48,502 nt of DNA, taken from positions 1 to 48,502 of the forward strand of contig NZ_JAGJRS010000033.1 in the NCBI RefSeq assembly GCF_017837635.1, in the 5' to 3' direction. Positions 30,593 through 39,463 of this stretch are shown here, piece after piece. A program made the position numbers and the translations under genes. Each line of letters begins with the position of its first letter. Within the stretch, counting starts at the first letter, position 1. The stretch comes from Frateuria flava (GTDB lineage Bacteria > Pseudomonadota > Gammaproteobacteria > Xanthomonadales > Rhodanobacteraceae). The notes under the pieces are model-generated. The model saw only the letters and a program-made list of their open reading frames with translations, was not told the DNA's origin and ran no database searches.

Positions 30593-31858
30593 CTATTCGT
30601 CCCTCGGCTCGGACTCCCCGTACAACCGGCCGGCCGCGTGCAGCAGATCGAGATCGCCGTTGAGCGCCGCCTCGCGCAGGCGTGCGCTGGGATGGTGCAG
30701 CAGCTTGTTCGTCAGCGTGTTGGCAAGGAACGCCAGCGCCTCGTCCGGCGACTTGCCGCGCGCCAGCATCGCCTGCGCCTTGACCAGCACCTCGTCGCGA
30801 TAACGTTCGGCGTGCTGGCGCAAGTCGATCGCCGGATTTCGCAAGGTCAGCGCGCGGCGCCAGGCCATGTAGCGGTCGACCTGCAGGTCGATGATCGTCT
30901 CGGCCTCGCGCGCCGCGGCCTCGCGGGAGCGACGGTTTCCGTCGATGACCTGTTGCAGGTCGTCGATGGCATACAGGTAGACGTCCTCCAGCGATGCGAT
31001 CGCCGGATCGATGTCGCGCGGCACCGCGATGTCGACCATGAACATCGGCTTGCGCTTGCGCGCCACCACGGCCCGCTCGACCATCGGACGGGTCACCACC
31101 GGCTGGCGCGCGGCGGTGGAGGAAATGACGATGTCCGCTTCGGCCAGATGTTGCGGCAGGTCGGCCAGCGCAATGGCATAACCACCGTAGCGGCTGGCAA
31201 GCTCCTGCGCGTTCTCCAGCGTCCGGTTGGCCACGATGAGGCGGCTGACCTGCTTGTCCACCAGGTGGCGCGCGGCCAGTTCGATGGTGTCGCCGGCGCC
31301 GATCAGCAGCACGCAGGCCTGTTTCAGGTCAGTGAACACCTGCTCCGCCAGCCGCACGGCGGTGAACGCCACCGAGACCGTGTGCGCGCCGATGCGGGTA
31401 TCGGTGCGCACCCGCTTGGCGACCGCGAAGGTGTGCTGCAGCAGGCGATCCAGCGGCGCGCCGAGCGCCCGCGCGTCGCGCGCGAGCTGGTAGGCATCCT
31501 TCACCTGGCCCAGGATCTGCGGCTCGCCCAGCACCATCGAATCCAGACCCGTGGCGACGCGGAACATGTGGCGCACTGCCGCGTCCTCGTCATGCCGGTA
31601 GAGGAACTCGTCCAGCTTGCCCGGGGTCAAGCGATGGTGGCGATTGAGCCACGCCTGTGGCGCCTGCTCGGCACCCTCGGCCACGCCGACGTACAGCTCG
31701 GTGCGGTTGCAGGTGGAGAGGATCAGCGCCTCTTCCACGCCGGGCTCGGTCCGCAATTCGCGCAAGGCCTCGCCGGCGGCGTCCGCATCGAACGCCACCT
31801 GTTCGCGCAGGCTGACTGGCGCGGTGAGGTGATTGAGCCCGAGGGCGATCAGCGGCAT
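30593..31858 (-). CDS. hemA: glutamyl-tRNA reductase
   Basis: A 421-residue enzyme for the first step of C5 tetrapyrrole synthesis, reducing glutamyl-tRNA to glutamate-1-semialdehyde. The catalytic C50 is in LSTCNRTELYV. The NADPH domain has VLLIGAGDTIELAARHL and LIVANRTLENAQELA, and MFMVDIAVPRDIDPAIASLEDVYLYAIDDL is diagnostic. A dimerisation domain ends the protein. Divergent from the TPR-lolB operon across 108 bases, as in Xanthomonadaceae. Confidence 0.97.
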   Translation of the reverse strand: MPLIALGLNHLTAPVSLREQVAFDADAAGEALRELRTEPGVEEALILSTCNRTELYVGVAEGAEQAPQAWLNRHHRLTPGKLDEFLYRHDEDAAVRHMFRVATGLDSMVLGEPQILGQVKDAYQLARDARALGAPLDRLLQHTFAVAKRVRTDTRIGAHTVSVAFTAVRLAEQVFTDLKQACVLLIGAGDTIELAARHLVDKQVSRLIVANRTLENAQELASRYGGYAIALADLPQHLAEADIVISSTAARQPVVTRPMVERAVVARKRKPMFMVDIAVPRDIDPAIASLEDVYLYAIDDLQQVIDGNRRSREAAAREAETIIDLQVDRYMAWRRALTLRNPAIDLRQHAERYRDEVLVKAQAMLARGKSPDEALAFLANTLTNKLLHHPSARLREAALNGDLDLLHAAGRLYGESEPRDE

Positions 31859-31966
31859 GGCGTGGAATGCGAATTGACGACGGGGTATCCGTGGCGGCGT
31901 AGGCTAAGCTTTCGGTACCAGGCGCGAATCAGGTACGGCCGGACGGACCAATGGATGAGGACTAGT

Positions 31967-33703
31967 GTGCTGAGCGTGAAGGGCAAGTTCAAGCAACTGC
32001 GGCATTTTGCAGGCCTGCTCGGCTGCGCGCTGGGCCTGGCCGCGTGCGCCAGCCTGCCCGCCGGCAAGGCTTCCATGCCCACGCCGAAGCAGCCGCTGGA
32101 CCGGCTCGCCGTGGTCACGCCGGACGAGCAGCACGACCTGCTGGCGCAGCTGCTGGCCGGCGAGATGGCGCTGACCCGCAACGACCTCAAGGGCGCCTCG
32201 GCCCGGTACACGCAGGCGATGGAGCTGTCGAACGACCCCGCCGTGGCCCAGCGGGCGGCGGAGCTGGCCCTGGCGGTACGCGACACGGTCGCCGCGGGAC
32301 GCGCGATCGATCGCTGGCAAGCGCTCGGCGCCAGCCCGGCGGACCTGGCCCAGGCCCGCGCCGAACGGGCGCTGGCCACCGGCGACACTGCCGGCGCGCG
32401 CGAGCAACTGGAGCGCCTGATCGGCAGCGGCGACCCGCACGCCTGGCGTCGCTTCGGCCGCGCCCTGATCGGCGCACGCGACCCGGCCCAGGCGGCCCAA
32501 CTGCTGGAAGACCTGGCCACGCCCGAGCGGCTGCCGGCCGACGCGCAGGCCTGGCTGGCGATGAGCGAGCTGGGCGAAAAGCTGGGCCGACCCCGGTATG
32601 CCATGCAGATTGCCGACGCGGCGGTAGCGCGCTTCCATGACACCGAAACCTACGCCTGGGCGGCGCAGATGAAGTTCAAGGCCGGCGACAAGAAAGCCGC
32701 CACGGCGTTGCTCAGGCAGGCACTGGTGCGTTCGCCGGACAACGTTCGCCTGCGCCTGACCTATGCCAGCCTGCTCAGCCAGGGCGGTGACTACCAGGCT
32801 GCCGCGAAGCTGCTCGACAAAGGCCCGCAGAGCGCCGAAACCTACGCCCTGCGTGCCGGGCTGGCGGCGCAGGCGCACGACAAAAAGGCCATCGCCAAGC
32901 TCTATCGGGAGCTCAAGCAGGCACCGGCCGACGTGCGCGAAAACAGCGCGTTCCTGCTCGGCCAGCTGGCCGAGATGCAGGACCGCAACGCCGAAGCGCT
33001 GGAGTGGTACGACCAGGTCGGCGACGAGGATCCTCACGCCTTTGATGCCGACTTGCGCAGTGCGGTGATCCTGCATAACCAGGGCAAGGCGGACGACGCC
33101 CACGCGCTGCTGGAGCAACTGGAAACCGCCTATCTCGATCAGCCCGAGGAACTGCGCCGCGCCTGGCAGGCCGACGCGGAGCTCTACATGCGCGAGGGGC
33201 ACTACGCGCAGGCCGCCAAGGCCTACGACCATGCGCTGCAGGTGTTGCCGGACGATCCCGGCCTGCTCTACGGCCGCGGCCTGGCCTACGCCGAGGCGGG
33301 CAACATCGACCACGCGGTGGCGGATTTCCGCCACCTGCTCAAGCTCAAGCCGGACGACATCGACGCCAGCAACGCGCTGGGTTACACGCTGGCCGACGCC
33401 GATCGCGATCTGCCCGAGGCGAAAAAGCTGATCGAGATGGCCCGTGCGGCCAAGCCACACGACCCGGCGATCGCCGACTCCTGGGGCTGGCTGCAGTATC
33501 GCCTGGGGCATCTGGACGAGGCCGCACGCACGCTTCGCCAGGCCTGGGCCGCCGCCAAAGACGCCGACGTCGGGGTGCATCTGGGCGAGGTGCTGTGGAA
33601 GCTCGGCAAGCGCCAGGACGCCCGGCACGTGTTTGATCAGGTGCGCAAGCTCGACCCGCGCAACGTCAATCTGCGCGATACCTTGCGGCGCCTCGAGCCA
33701 TGA
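31967..33703 (+). CDS. TPR lipoprotein
   Basis: About 578 residues. A lipoprotein signal (HFAGLLGCALGLAAC) is followed by tetratricopeptide repeats over nearly the whole length, such as QRAAELALAVRDTVAAGRAIDRW, ATALLRQALVRSPDNVRLRLTYASLL, HYAQAAKAYDHALQVLPDDPGLLYGRGLAYAEAG and DSWGWLQYRLGHLDEAARTLRQAW. The last is the DSWGW motif typical of this lolB-linked family. A GAGG 6 bases before the GTG at 31967 favours that start; ATG 31955 would add four residues. Its stop overlaps lolB (ATGA 33700-33703). Probably an envelope scaffold; exact role unknown. Confidence 0.9.
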   Translation: MLSVKGKFKQLRHFAGLLGCALGLAACASLPAGKASMPTPKQPLDRLAVVTPDEQHDLLAQLLAGEMALTRNDLKGASARYTQAMELSNDPAVAQRAAELALAVRDTVAAGRAIDRWQALGASPADLAQARAERALATGDTAGAREQLERLIGSGDPHAWRRFGRALIGARDPAQAAQLLEDLATPERLPADAQAWLAMSELGEKLGRPRYAMQIADAAVARFHDTETYAWAAQMKFKAGDKKAATALLRQALVRSPDNVRLRLTYASLLSQGGDYQAAAKLLDKGPQSAETYALRAGLAAQAHDKKAIAKLYRELKQAPADVRENSAFLLGQLAEMQDRNAEALEWYDQVGDEDPHAFDADLRSAVILHNQGKADDAHALLEQLETAYLDQPEELRRAWQADAELYMREGHYAQAAKAYDHALQVLPDDPGLLYGRGLAYAEAGNIDHAVADFRHLLKLKPDDIDASNALGYTLADADRDLPEAKKLIEMARAAKPHDPAIADSWGWLQYRLGHLDEAARTLRQAWAAAKDADVGVHLGEVLWKLGKRQDARHVFDQVRKLDPRNVNLRDTLRRLEP

Positions 33704-34329
33704 GGCGCCTCTTTTTTCCGGGCGTGGCAGCCGGCCTGCTGCTGGCAGCCTGCGCGCCGGTGCCGGTGCGCAGGCCGGCCGACGAGGCCGCGCTCGCCGT
33801 GCAGGCGGCGCGCGAACGGCAGCTTTCGGGGGTGGAGCAGTGGACGCTGGAAGGCCATCTGGCGGTGTCCGATGGTCACGATGGCGGCAGCGGCAGCCTG
33901 CGCTGGATGCAGGACGGCCAGCGCTACGATTTCGAGTTGCGCGCGCCGATCACCGGCAAGAGCTTCCGCCTCAGCGGGGGTCCCGGCGGGGCCGTGCTCG
34001 AAGGCATCGAGGGCGGCCCGCTGCGCGGTCCCGACGCCGAGGCGCTGATGCGCAAGGCACTCGGCTGGGAAGTGCCGCTGGACGACCTGCGCGCCTGGGT
34101 GCTCGGCCTGCGCGCGAGCGGCAGTCCCGCCGAGCTGCGCTTCGGCGAGCACGACCTGCCGTCGCTGCTCGTGCAGGACGGCTGGACGGTGGACTACCGC
34201 GCCTGGGACCAGGCACAGCAGACGCCGTTGCCGCAGAAGGTGTTCGCCAGCCGCCCGCCCTACAAGGTCAAGCTGTCCATCGACAGCTTCAGACTGGGAG
34301 CGGCCCCCTGCGACGACTGCGGGGGTTGA
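33700..34329 (+). CDS. lolB: outer-membrane lipoprotein LolB
   Basis: 209 residues with lipobox LLAAC (C18). LolB takes lipoproteins from the LolA carrier and inserts them into the outer membrane. Family segments are visible: VEQWTLEGHLAVSDGHDGGSGSLRWMQDGQRYDFELRAPITGKSFRLSG, LRGPDAEALMRKALGWEVPLDDLRAWVLGLRA and VDYRAWDQAQQTPLPQKVF, ending in KVKLSIDSFRLG. Translationally coupled to the TPR lipoprotein. The GNAT-IspE gene begins 4 bases after its stop. Confidence 0.95.
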   Translation: MRRLFFPGVAAGLLLAACAPVPVRRPADEAALAVQAARERQLSGVEQWTLEGHLAVSDGHDGGSGSLRWMQDGQRYDFELRAPITGKSFRLSGGPGGAVLEGIEGGPLRGPDAEALMRKALGWEVPLDDLRAWVLGLRASGSPAELRFGEHDLPSLLVQDGWTVDYRAWDQAQQTPLPQKVFASRPPYKVKLSIDSFRLGAAPCDDCGG

Positions 34330-34333
34330 CGTC

Positions 34334-35740
34334 ATGGCGGTGACTATCGCGCGCGCCGTGGCCGCGCAGGTGCCCGCGTTGTGCGCGATCGAACGGGCAG
34401 CCGTGGAGCTGTTCCGCGGCCATCGCGCATGGCCTGCGTACGAGGCCATGGCGATTCCGCCGGAGTTGCTGGAGGTGGCGGTTTCGCGCGGCCTGGTGTG
34501 GGTCGCGCTGGAGCAGGACGCGCCGGTTGGCTTCGTATGGCTGCAGGACGGTATGGCCGAGGGCTCGGTCGAGATCGCCGAGATCGACGTCTTGCCCTCC
34601 CATGGTCGCCGTGGGATCGGCGCGGCGCTGCTTGAACACGCCTGTGCCTGGGCGCGCGAGACCGGCTATCGCTGCATCGATCTGGGCACGCTTGCCGACG
34701 TGCCGTGGAACGCGCCGTTCTATGCACGGCATGGCTTTTCGACGGTGGACAAGTCCGACCCAGCCTTCGCCCGCGCCCGCGAGCGCGACCGCGAAAACGG
34801 GTTTCCCGATTCGCTGCGGGTGTTCATGTCGCGCCCGCTTGCCGCACCCCGTCCGGACGAATGGACGGCTTGGCCCGCGCCGGCCAAGCTCAACCTGTTC
34901 TTGCGCATCGTTGGACGCCGCGCGGACGGCTACCACGACCTGCAGACCGTGTTCCGCCTGCTCGACTGGGGCGACGAACTGCGCGTGCGTGTGCGCCAGG
35001 ATGGCGCCATCGTCCGGGTGAACGAGGTCCGCGGCGTACCGGCTGAGGCCGATCTGGTCGTGCGCGCCGCGCGCCTGCTGCAGGCGGAGGCGGGCGCGAC
35101 GCAAGGCGCCGCGATCGTCGTGGACAAGCGCGTCCCAATGGGCGGCGGCCTTGGCGGCGGCAGTTCCGATGCGGCTACCGCACTGGTTGCGCTCAACCAC
35201 CTGTGGGGCTGCGGGCTGGATGAGGACGCGCTGGCCGGCCTGGCGCATCGGCTGGGTGCCGACGTGCCGGTGTTCGTGCGAGGCCGCTCGGCGTGGGCCG
35301 AGGGCGTGGGCGAGCGGCTCACGCCCATCCCGCTGCCGCGGCGCTGGTACGTGGTGCTGGACCCGCGCGAGCACGTGCCCACCGCGGCCTTGTTTCAAGC
35401 GTCTGAATTGACACGAAATGCACCGCCGGCGACAATTTCATCCTTTGCTTCCGGCGAAACGGCAGAAAACGCATTCGAGCCGGTCGTGCGCGCGCGACAC
35501 CCGAAGGTGGCCGCGGCGCTGGACTGGCTCTCGCGCTTCGGCCGCGCCCGGCTTTCCGGCAGCGGTGGGTGCGTTTTCCTGGAAACCGCCTCGTTCGCAC
35601 AGGCGCGCAAGGTGGTGCGGGAGTGTCCTCCGGCATTCACGGCGCAACTGGCCGCGGGACTGGAGGTTTCGCCCCTGCATCGGGCTCTCGCGCGCCACCG
35701 CGCGCGGGCCGCGGCGCCGGGGCAGCCGTTGCGGGCTTGA
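34334..35740 (+). CDS. ispE: fusion of a GNAT acetyltransferase with IspE (CDP-ME kinase)
   Basis: A 468-residue continuous frame. Residues 1-170 are a complete GNAT N-acetyltransferase: VEIAEIDVLPSHGRRGIGAALLEHACAWA, where R92-R-G-I-G-A97 binds acetyl-CoA, then WNAPFYARHGF, ending RVFMSRPL. Residues 175-468 are 4-diphosphocytidyl-2-C-methyl-D-erythritol kinase of the MEP isoprenoid pathway: WPAPAKLNLFLR (K185), the GHMP ATP loop PMGGGLGGGSSDAAT (268-282), LGADVPVF (D310) and LSGSGGCVF. IspE is normally a separate 280-300-residue protein. No stop separates the parts. An in-frame ATG at 34826 (residue 165) could also start IspE alone (304 residues). The acetyltransferase substrate is unknown. 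Position between lolB and tRNA(Gln) is the usual ispE place. Confidence 0.9.
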   Translation: MAVTIARAVAAQVPALCAIERAAVELFRGHRAWPAYEAMAIPPELLEVAVSRGLVWVALEQDAPVGFVWLQDGMAEGSVEIAEIDVLPSHGRRGIGAALLEHACAWARETGYRCIDLGTLADVPWNAPFYARHGFSTVDKSDPAFARARERDRENGFPDSLRVFMSRPLAAPRPDEWTAWPAPAKLNLFLRIVGRRADGYHDLQTVFRLLDWGDELRVRVRQDGAIVRVNEVRGVPAEADLVVRAARLLQAEAGATQGAAIVVDKRVPMGGGLGGGSSDAATALVALNHLWGCGLDEDALAGLAHRLGADVPVFVRGRSAWAEGVGERLTPIPLPRRWYVVLDPREHVPTAALFQASELTRNAPPATISSFASGETAENAFEPVVRARHPKVAAALDWLSRFGRARLSGSGGCVFLETASFAQARKVVRECPPAFTAQLAAGLEVSPLHRALARHRARAAAPGQPLRA

Positions 35741-35784
35741 AACACATGACAGGCAGTCAGGACGACGGCCTGCAAACGAGACAC

Positions 35785-35861
35785 TGGGGCGTCGCCAAGC
35801 TGGTTAAGGCACGGGATTTTGATTCCCGCATGCGCAGGTTCGAATCCTGCCGCCCCAGCCA
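35785..35861 (+). tRNA. tRNA-Gln (anticodon TTG)
   Basis: Acceptor TGGGGCG pairs with CGCCCCA (35851-35857), discriminator G and encoded CCA at 35859-35861. The anticodon loop TTTTGAT in the stem CGGGA/TCCCG gives TTG. T-arm GCAGG-TTCGAAT-CCTGC. Located between ispE and prs, as in relatives. Confidence 0.97.
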
Positions 35862-35890
35862 TTCACGAATGGCTCTTTGAGGAATCCCAA

Positions 35891-36847
35891 GTGGACACGT
35901 CCACCCCGATGCTCTTCACCGGCAATGCTCATCGCGCCCTGGCCGAGGACGTCGCGCAGCGGCTCGGTGTGCCGCTGGGCAAGGCGCTGGTCGGCAAGTT
36001 CAGCGACGGCGAGGTGCAGATCGAGATCGAGGAGAACGTCCGCCGCCAGGAAGTGTTCGTGCTGCAGCCGACCGGTGCGCCGAGCGCGGAAAACCTGATC
36101 GAGATGCTCGCGCTGGTCGACGCACTCAAGCGCGCCTCCGCCGCCACCGTCACCGCGGTCATGCCGTATTTCGGCTACGCCCGGCAGGATCGCCGCCCGC
36201 GCTCGGCGCGCGTGCCGATCACCGCCAAGATGGTGGCGACCCTGATCGGCACGGCCGGCGTGGATCGCGTGCTCACGGTCGACCTGCACGCCGACCAGAT
36301 CCAGGGTTTCTTCGACATCCCGGTGGACAACGTCTATGCCTCGCCGATCCTGCTGGCGGACATCTGGCGCAACCACTCGATGGACGACATCATCGTGGTC
36401 AGCCCGGACGTCGGCGGCGTGGTGCGTGCCCGCGCGATCGCCAAGCGGCTGGATGATGCCGACCTGGCGATCATCGACAAGCGCCGCCCCAAGGCCAATG
36501 TTGCAACGGTGATGAACATCATCGGCGAGGTCGACGGCAAGACCTGCGTGCTGGTCGACGATATCGTCGACACCGCCGGCACCCTGTGCGCCGCGGCCGC
36601 CGCCCTGAAGGAGCGCGGCGCGCGCAAGGTGGTCGCCTACTGCGTGCATCCGGTGCTCTCGGGCGCGGCGATCGGCAACATCGAAAACTCCCAGCTCGAC
36701 CAGCTGGTGGTTACCAACACGCTGCCGCTGCGCCCCGAGGCGCAAGGCTGCAGCAAGATCCGCCAGCTTTCGGTGGCCGAGCTGCTGGCCGAGACGATCC
36801 GCCGTATCGCTTTTGGCGAATCGGTGAGTTCGCTGTATGTGGATTGA
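35891..36847 (+). CDS. prs: ribose-phosphate pyrophosphokinase
   Basis: A 318-residue enzyme that makes PRPP from ribose 5-phosphate and ATP for nucleotide, histidine and tryptophan synthesis. Motifs: [75 protein letters not shown] and the PRPP-binding [13 protein letters not shown]. The start is the GTG at 35891 with GAGGAA 7 bases upstream; the first ATG (35909) would remove six residues and lacks such a site. Confidence 0.97.
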   Translation: MDTSTPMLFTGNAHRALAEDVAQRLGVPLGKALVGKFSDGEVQIEIEENVRRQEVFVLQPTGAPSAENLIEMLALVDALKRASAATVTAVMPYFGYARQDRRPRSARVPITAKMVATLIGTAGVDRVLTVDLHADQIQGFFDIPVDNVYASPILLADIWRNHSMDDIIVVSPDVGGVVRARAIAKRLDDADLAIIDKRRPKANVATVMNIIGEVDGKTCVLVDDIVDTAGTLCAAAAALKERGARKVVAYCVHPVLSGAAIGNIENSQLDQLVVTNTLPLRPEAQGCSKIRQLSVAELLAETIRRIAFGESVSSLYVD

Positions 36848-36851
36848 TTAG

Positions 36852-36929
36852 CGGGATTCGGGATTGGGGATGCGAGGTTCGGGCCAGATCGTGGCTTTTT
36901 CGAACCATGAATCCCGTCTCCCGAATCAC
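36852..36929. repeat. GGGATTCGGGATTGGGGA-type repeat, family F (copy 1)
   Basis: GGGATTCGGGATTGGGGATG on the left and GAATCCCGTCTCCCGAATC on the right are roughly reverse complementary across about 30 bases. It sits between prs and rplY. A related, more regular element is at 38276-38361. Confidence 0.5.
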
Positions 36930-37004
36930 GATCCGATGACTCCCCTGGTCGCGGGGGAGTCGCATAACCACCGCAAGGTGGACAACCTCAAAGGTGTATC
37001 AACA

Positions 37005-37652
37005 ATGTCCCAGACTCATGAAATCAAGGCCCAGAGCCGCACGGACGAGGGGAAAGGTGCGAGCCGCCGCCTGCGTCATGCCGCGATGGTGCCTGCCGTC
37101 GTCTACGGTGGCACGCAGCCGCCGCAGAGCATTCAGATCGAACACAACACCATCCTGCTCGCCGCCAAGAACGAGTGGTTCTTCTCCTCGATCCTCGACC
37201 TGAACGTCGACGGCAAGGTGCAGAAGGTGCTGGTGCGCGACTGGCAGAAGCATCCGTTCAAGCAGCAGATGCTGCACATGGACTTCCTGCGCGTGAACGA
37301 GAACGAAGCGATTCGCGTGAACGTGCCGCTGCACTTCCTCAACCAGGAAAAGTCGCCGGCCGGCAAGACCTCCGGCGTGGTGATCTCGCACAACCTGACG
37401 GAAGTGGAAGTGTCGTGCCTGCCGGGTAACCTGCCGGAGTTCATCGAGCTCGACCTGGTCGATCTCAAGCCTGGCGACATCGTCCACCTGTCGCAGATCA
37501 AGCTGCCCAAGGGCGTTAGCCTGCCGGCGCTGAGCCTGGGTGCGGACCACGACATCGCGGTGGTCACTGCCAACGCGGTCAAGGAAGAAGCCGAGCCGGC
37601 CGCCGAAGCGGCTGCGCCGGAAGGCGAAGCCAAGCCTGCCGAGAAGAAGTAA
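37005..37652 (+). CDS. rplY: 50S ribosomal protein L25/Ctc
   Basis: 215 residues, the long (Ctc/TL5-type) form of L25 that binds 5S rRNA. The N-terminal L25 domain reads EIKAQSRTDEGKGASRRLRHAAMVPAVVYGG, then LVRDWQKHPFKQQMLHMDFLRV. The C-terminal TL5 domain (IRVNVPLHFLNQEKSP, VSCLPGNLPEFIELDLVDLKPGD, LPKGV) is followed by an acidic Glu/Ala tail (EEAEPAAEAAAPEGEAKPAEKK). AAGGTG lies upstream of the ATG at 37005. Second gene of prs-rplY-pth-ychF. Confidence 0.96.
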   Translation: MSQTHEIKAQSRTDEGKGASRRLRHAAMVPAVVYGGTQPPQSIQIEHNTILLAAKNEWFFSSILDLNVDGKVQKVLVRDWQKHPFKQQMLHMDFLRVNENEAIRVNVPLHFLNQEKSPAGKTSGVVISHNLTEVEVSCLPGNLPEFIELDLVDLKPGDIVHLSQIKLPKGVSLPALSLGADHDIAVVTANAVKEEAEPAAEAAAPEGEAKPAEKK

Positions 37653-37657
37653 GCCCC

Positions 37658-37690
37658 GTCCGGGCCTCCCGCCCCGCGGGAGGCCCGGAC
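37658..37690 (+). other. strong hairpin between rplY and pth
   Basis: A perfect 14-bp stem (37658-37671 with 37677-37690, both arms containing CCGGGCCTCCC or its complement) and a 5-base loop, starting 5 bases after the rplY stop. No T-run follows, and pth starts 12 bases downstream. It probably stabilises the rplY message or weakens read-through into pth; it is not a standard terminator. Confidence 0.65.
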
Positions 37691-37702
37691 AGCGGCCCAG
37701 GT

Positions 37703-38299
37703 ATGGCTGGACTCAAGCTCATCGTCGGCCTGGGCAACCCCGGCGCCGAATACCTCCGGACCCGGCACAACGCCGGGTTCTGGTTTGTGGACGCCCTGGC
37801 TTCCGGCCAGGGCGAACGCTTTTCCTTCGACGGCAAGCTGCACGGCGAGGCCTGCCGCGTGCGCATCGGCGGCGAGGGCGTGTGGCTGCTCAAGCCGTCC
37901 ACCTTCATGAACAAGAGCGGCATCGCGGTCGCTTCCGCGCTGCGCTACTACAAGATCGAGCCGGACCAGTGCCTGGTCGCGCACGACGAGCTGGACCTCC
38001 CGGCAGGCACCGTGCGGATGAAGTTCGACGGCGGCCACGGCGGTCAGAACGGCTTGCGCGACACCATGCAGCATCTCGGCCACGGCAAGTTCCACCGGCT
38101 GCGCATCGGCATCGGCCACCCGGGCCACAAGGACAAAGTCACGCCCTGGGTTCTGGGCAAGCCGTCCGCGCAGGACGAGGACGCGATCCTCGACGGCATC
38201 GCCCGCGCGCTGGATGTGCTTCCGCTCGCGGTCGATGGACAGTTCGACAAGGCGATGCAGCAGTTGCATACACAGACGGGAATAGGAAATCGGGAATAG
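37703..38299 (+). CDS. pth: peptidyl-tRNA hydrolase
   Basis: 198 residues; recycles tRNA by cleaving dropped-off peptidyl-tRNA. Active-site residues are visible: N12 in GLGNPG, H22 in YLRTRHNAGF, the KPSTFMNKSG segment and D in VAHDELDLPAG; GGHGGQNGLRD follows. Family length is normal except that the last residues (THTQTGIGNRE) are encoded by the start of the downstream repeat (from about 38276), so the C-terminal tail is repeat-derived. Confidence 0.96.
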   Translation: MAGLKLIVGLGNPGAEYLRTRHNAGFWFVDALASGQGERFSFDGKLHGEACRVRIGGEGVWLLKPSTFMNKSGIAVASALRYYKIEPDQCLVAHDELDLPAGTVRMKFDGGHGGQNGLRDTMQHLGHGKFHRLRIGIGHPGHKDKVTPWVLGKPSAQDEDAILDGIARALDVLPLAVDGQFDKAMQQLHTQTGIGNRE

Positions 38300-38361
38300 A
38301 GAATCGTTTTACGCGGCTCTTCCCGGTTTTTCCCATTCCCTATTCCCTATTCCCTATTCCC
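38276..38361. repeat. family F repeat with tandem TATTCCC units
   Basis: The left part (CGGGAATAGGAAATCGGGAA) overlaps the end of pth. The right part has the heptamer TATTCCC repeated three times after a first ATTCCC (38335-38361). The two sides can pair as GGGAATA/TATTCCC. It ends just before the ychF start. Confidence 0.75.
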
Positions 38362-38371
38362 GGATCAAACC

Positions 38372-39463
38372 ATGGGCATCAAATGCGGCATCGTCGGCCT
38401 GCCCAACGTCGGCAAGTCCACCCTGTTCAATGCGCTGACCAAGGCCGGCATCGCGGCGGCCAACTTTCCGTTCTGCACGATCGAGCCGAACGTGGGCGTG
38501 GTGCCGGTGCCCGATGAGCGGCTGAACGCGCTGTCGGCGATCGTCAATCCGCAGAAGGTGATCCCGACCGCGGTCGAGTTCGTCGACATCGCCGGCCTCG
38601 TCGCCGGCGCGTCGAAGGGCGAGGGCCTGGGCAACAAATTCCTGGCGCACATCCGCGAAGTCGACGCGATCGCCCACGTGGTGCGCTGCTTCGAGCACAG
38701 CGACATCGTGCACGTGGCCGGCAAGGTCGATCCCATCGCCGACATCGAGACGATCGACACCGAGCTGGCGCTGGCGGATCTGGACTCGGTCGAGAAGGCG
38801 CTCAACCGCGCCGAGCGCGCGGCCAAGGCCAATGACAAGGAGGCGCTGGCGAAGAAGCCGGTGTTGCAGAAGCTTGCCGCCGCGCTGAACGAAGGCAAGT
38901 CCGCGCGAAGCGTCGCGCTGGACGAGGAAGAGAAGGCGCTGGTCCGCGACCTTTTCCTGCTCACGCTCAAGCCGCTGATGTATATCGCCAACGTGCGCGA
39001 GGACGGTTTCGAGAACAACCCGCACCTTGACGCCGTGCGTGCGCGCGCCGCCACCGAGGGCGCCGAAGTGGTCCCGGTGTGCGCGGCCATCGAGGAAGAG
39101 ATGGCTCAGCTGGAGGACGCCGACCGCGACGAGTTTCTCAAGGACCTCGGGCTGGACGAGCCGGGTTTGAACCGCGTGATCCGCGCCGGCTACAAATTGC
39201 TCAACCTGCAGACCTACTTCACCGCGGGCGTCAAGGAAGTGCGCGCATGGACAGTGAAGAAGGGCGCCACCGCGCCGCAGGCGGCGGGCGTGATCCACAC
39301 CGACTTCGAGCGTGGTTTCATTCGCGCCGAAACCGTCTCCTACGATGACTTCATCCAGTACAAGGGCGAAGCCGGGGCGGCCCAGGCCGGTCGCCTGCGC
39401 AAGGAAGGCAAGGACTACATCGTCAAGGACGGCGACGTGCTGCACTTCCTGTTCAACGTCTGA
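38372..39463 (+). CDS. ychF: redox-regulated ATPase YchF
   Basis: A 363-residue Obg-family P-loop protein that prefers ATP over GTP. P-loop [18 protein letters not shown], switch [12 protein letters not shown]3 [20 protein letters not shown], and the NxxE-type specificity segment [12 protein letters not shown]. The TGS domain has [31 protein letters not shown] and ends with FLFNV. Binds ribosomes and affects stress survival in relatives. Follows pth, the usual order. Confidence 0.97.
   Translation: MGIKCGIVGLPNVGKSTLFNALTKAGIAAANFPFCTIEPNVGVVPVPDERLNALSAIVNPQKVIPTAVEFVDIAGLVAGASKGEGLGNKFLAHIREVDAIAHVVRCFEHSDIVHVAGKVDPIADIETIDTELALADLDSVEKALNRAERAAKANDKEALAKKPVLQKLAAALNEGKSARSVALDEEEKALVRDLFLLTLKPLMYIANVREDGFENNPHLDAVRARAATEGAEVVPVCAAIEEEMAQLEDADRDEFLKDLGLDEPGLNRVIRAGYKLLNLQTYFTAGVKEVRAWTVKKGATAPQAAGVIHTDFERGFIRAETVSYDDFIQYKGEAGAAQAGRLRKEGKDYIVKDGDVLHFLFNV

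Noticed and set aside
34334-34825. Treating the GNAT part as a separate gene
   Set aside because: No stop codon separates it from IspE. An independent IspE start at 34826 is possible, but the acetyltransferase has no end of its own.
37658-37690. Calling the rplY-pth hairpin an intrinsic terminator
   Set aside because: No T-run follows it, and pth begins only 12 bases later on the same strand.
38334-38361. A CRISPR array suggested by the regularly repeated TATTCCC units
   Set aside because: The units are seven bases long with no spacers, and there are no cas genes. It is a tandem heptamer within a dispersed intergenic repeat.
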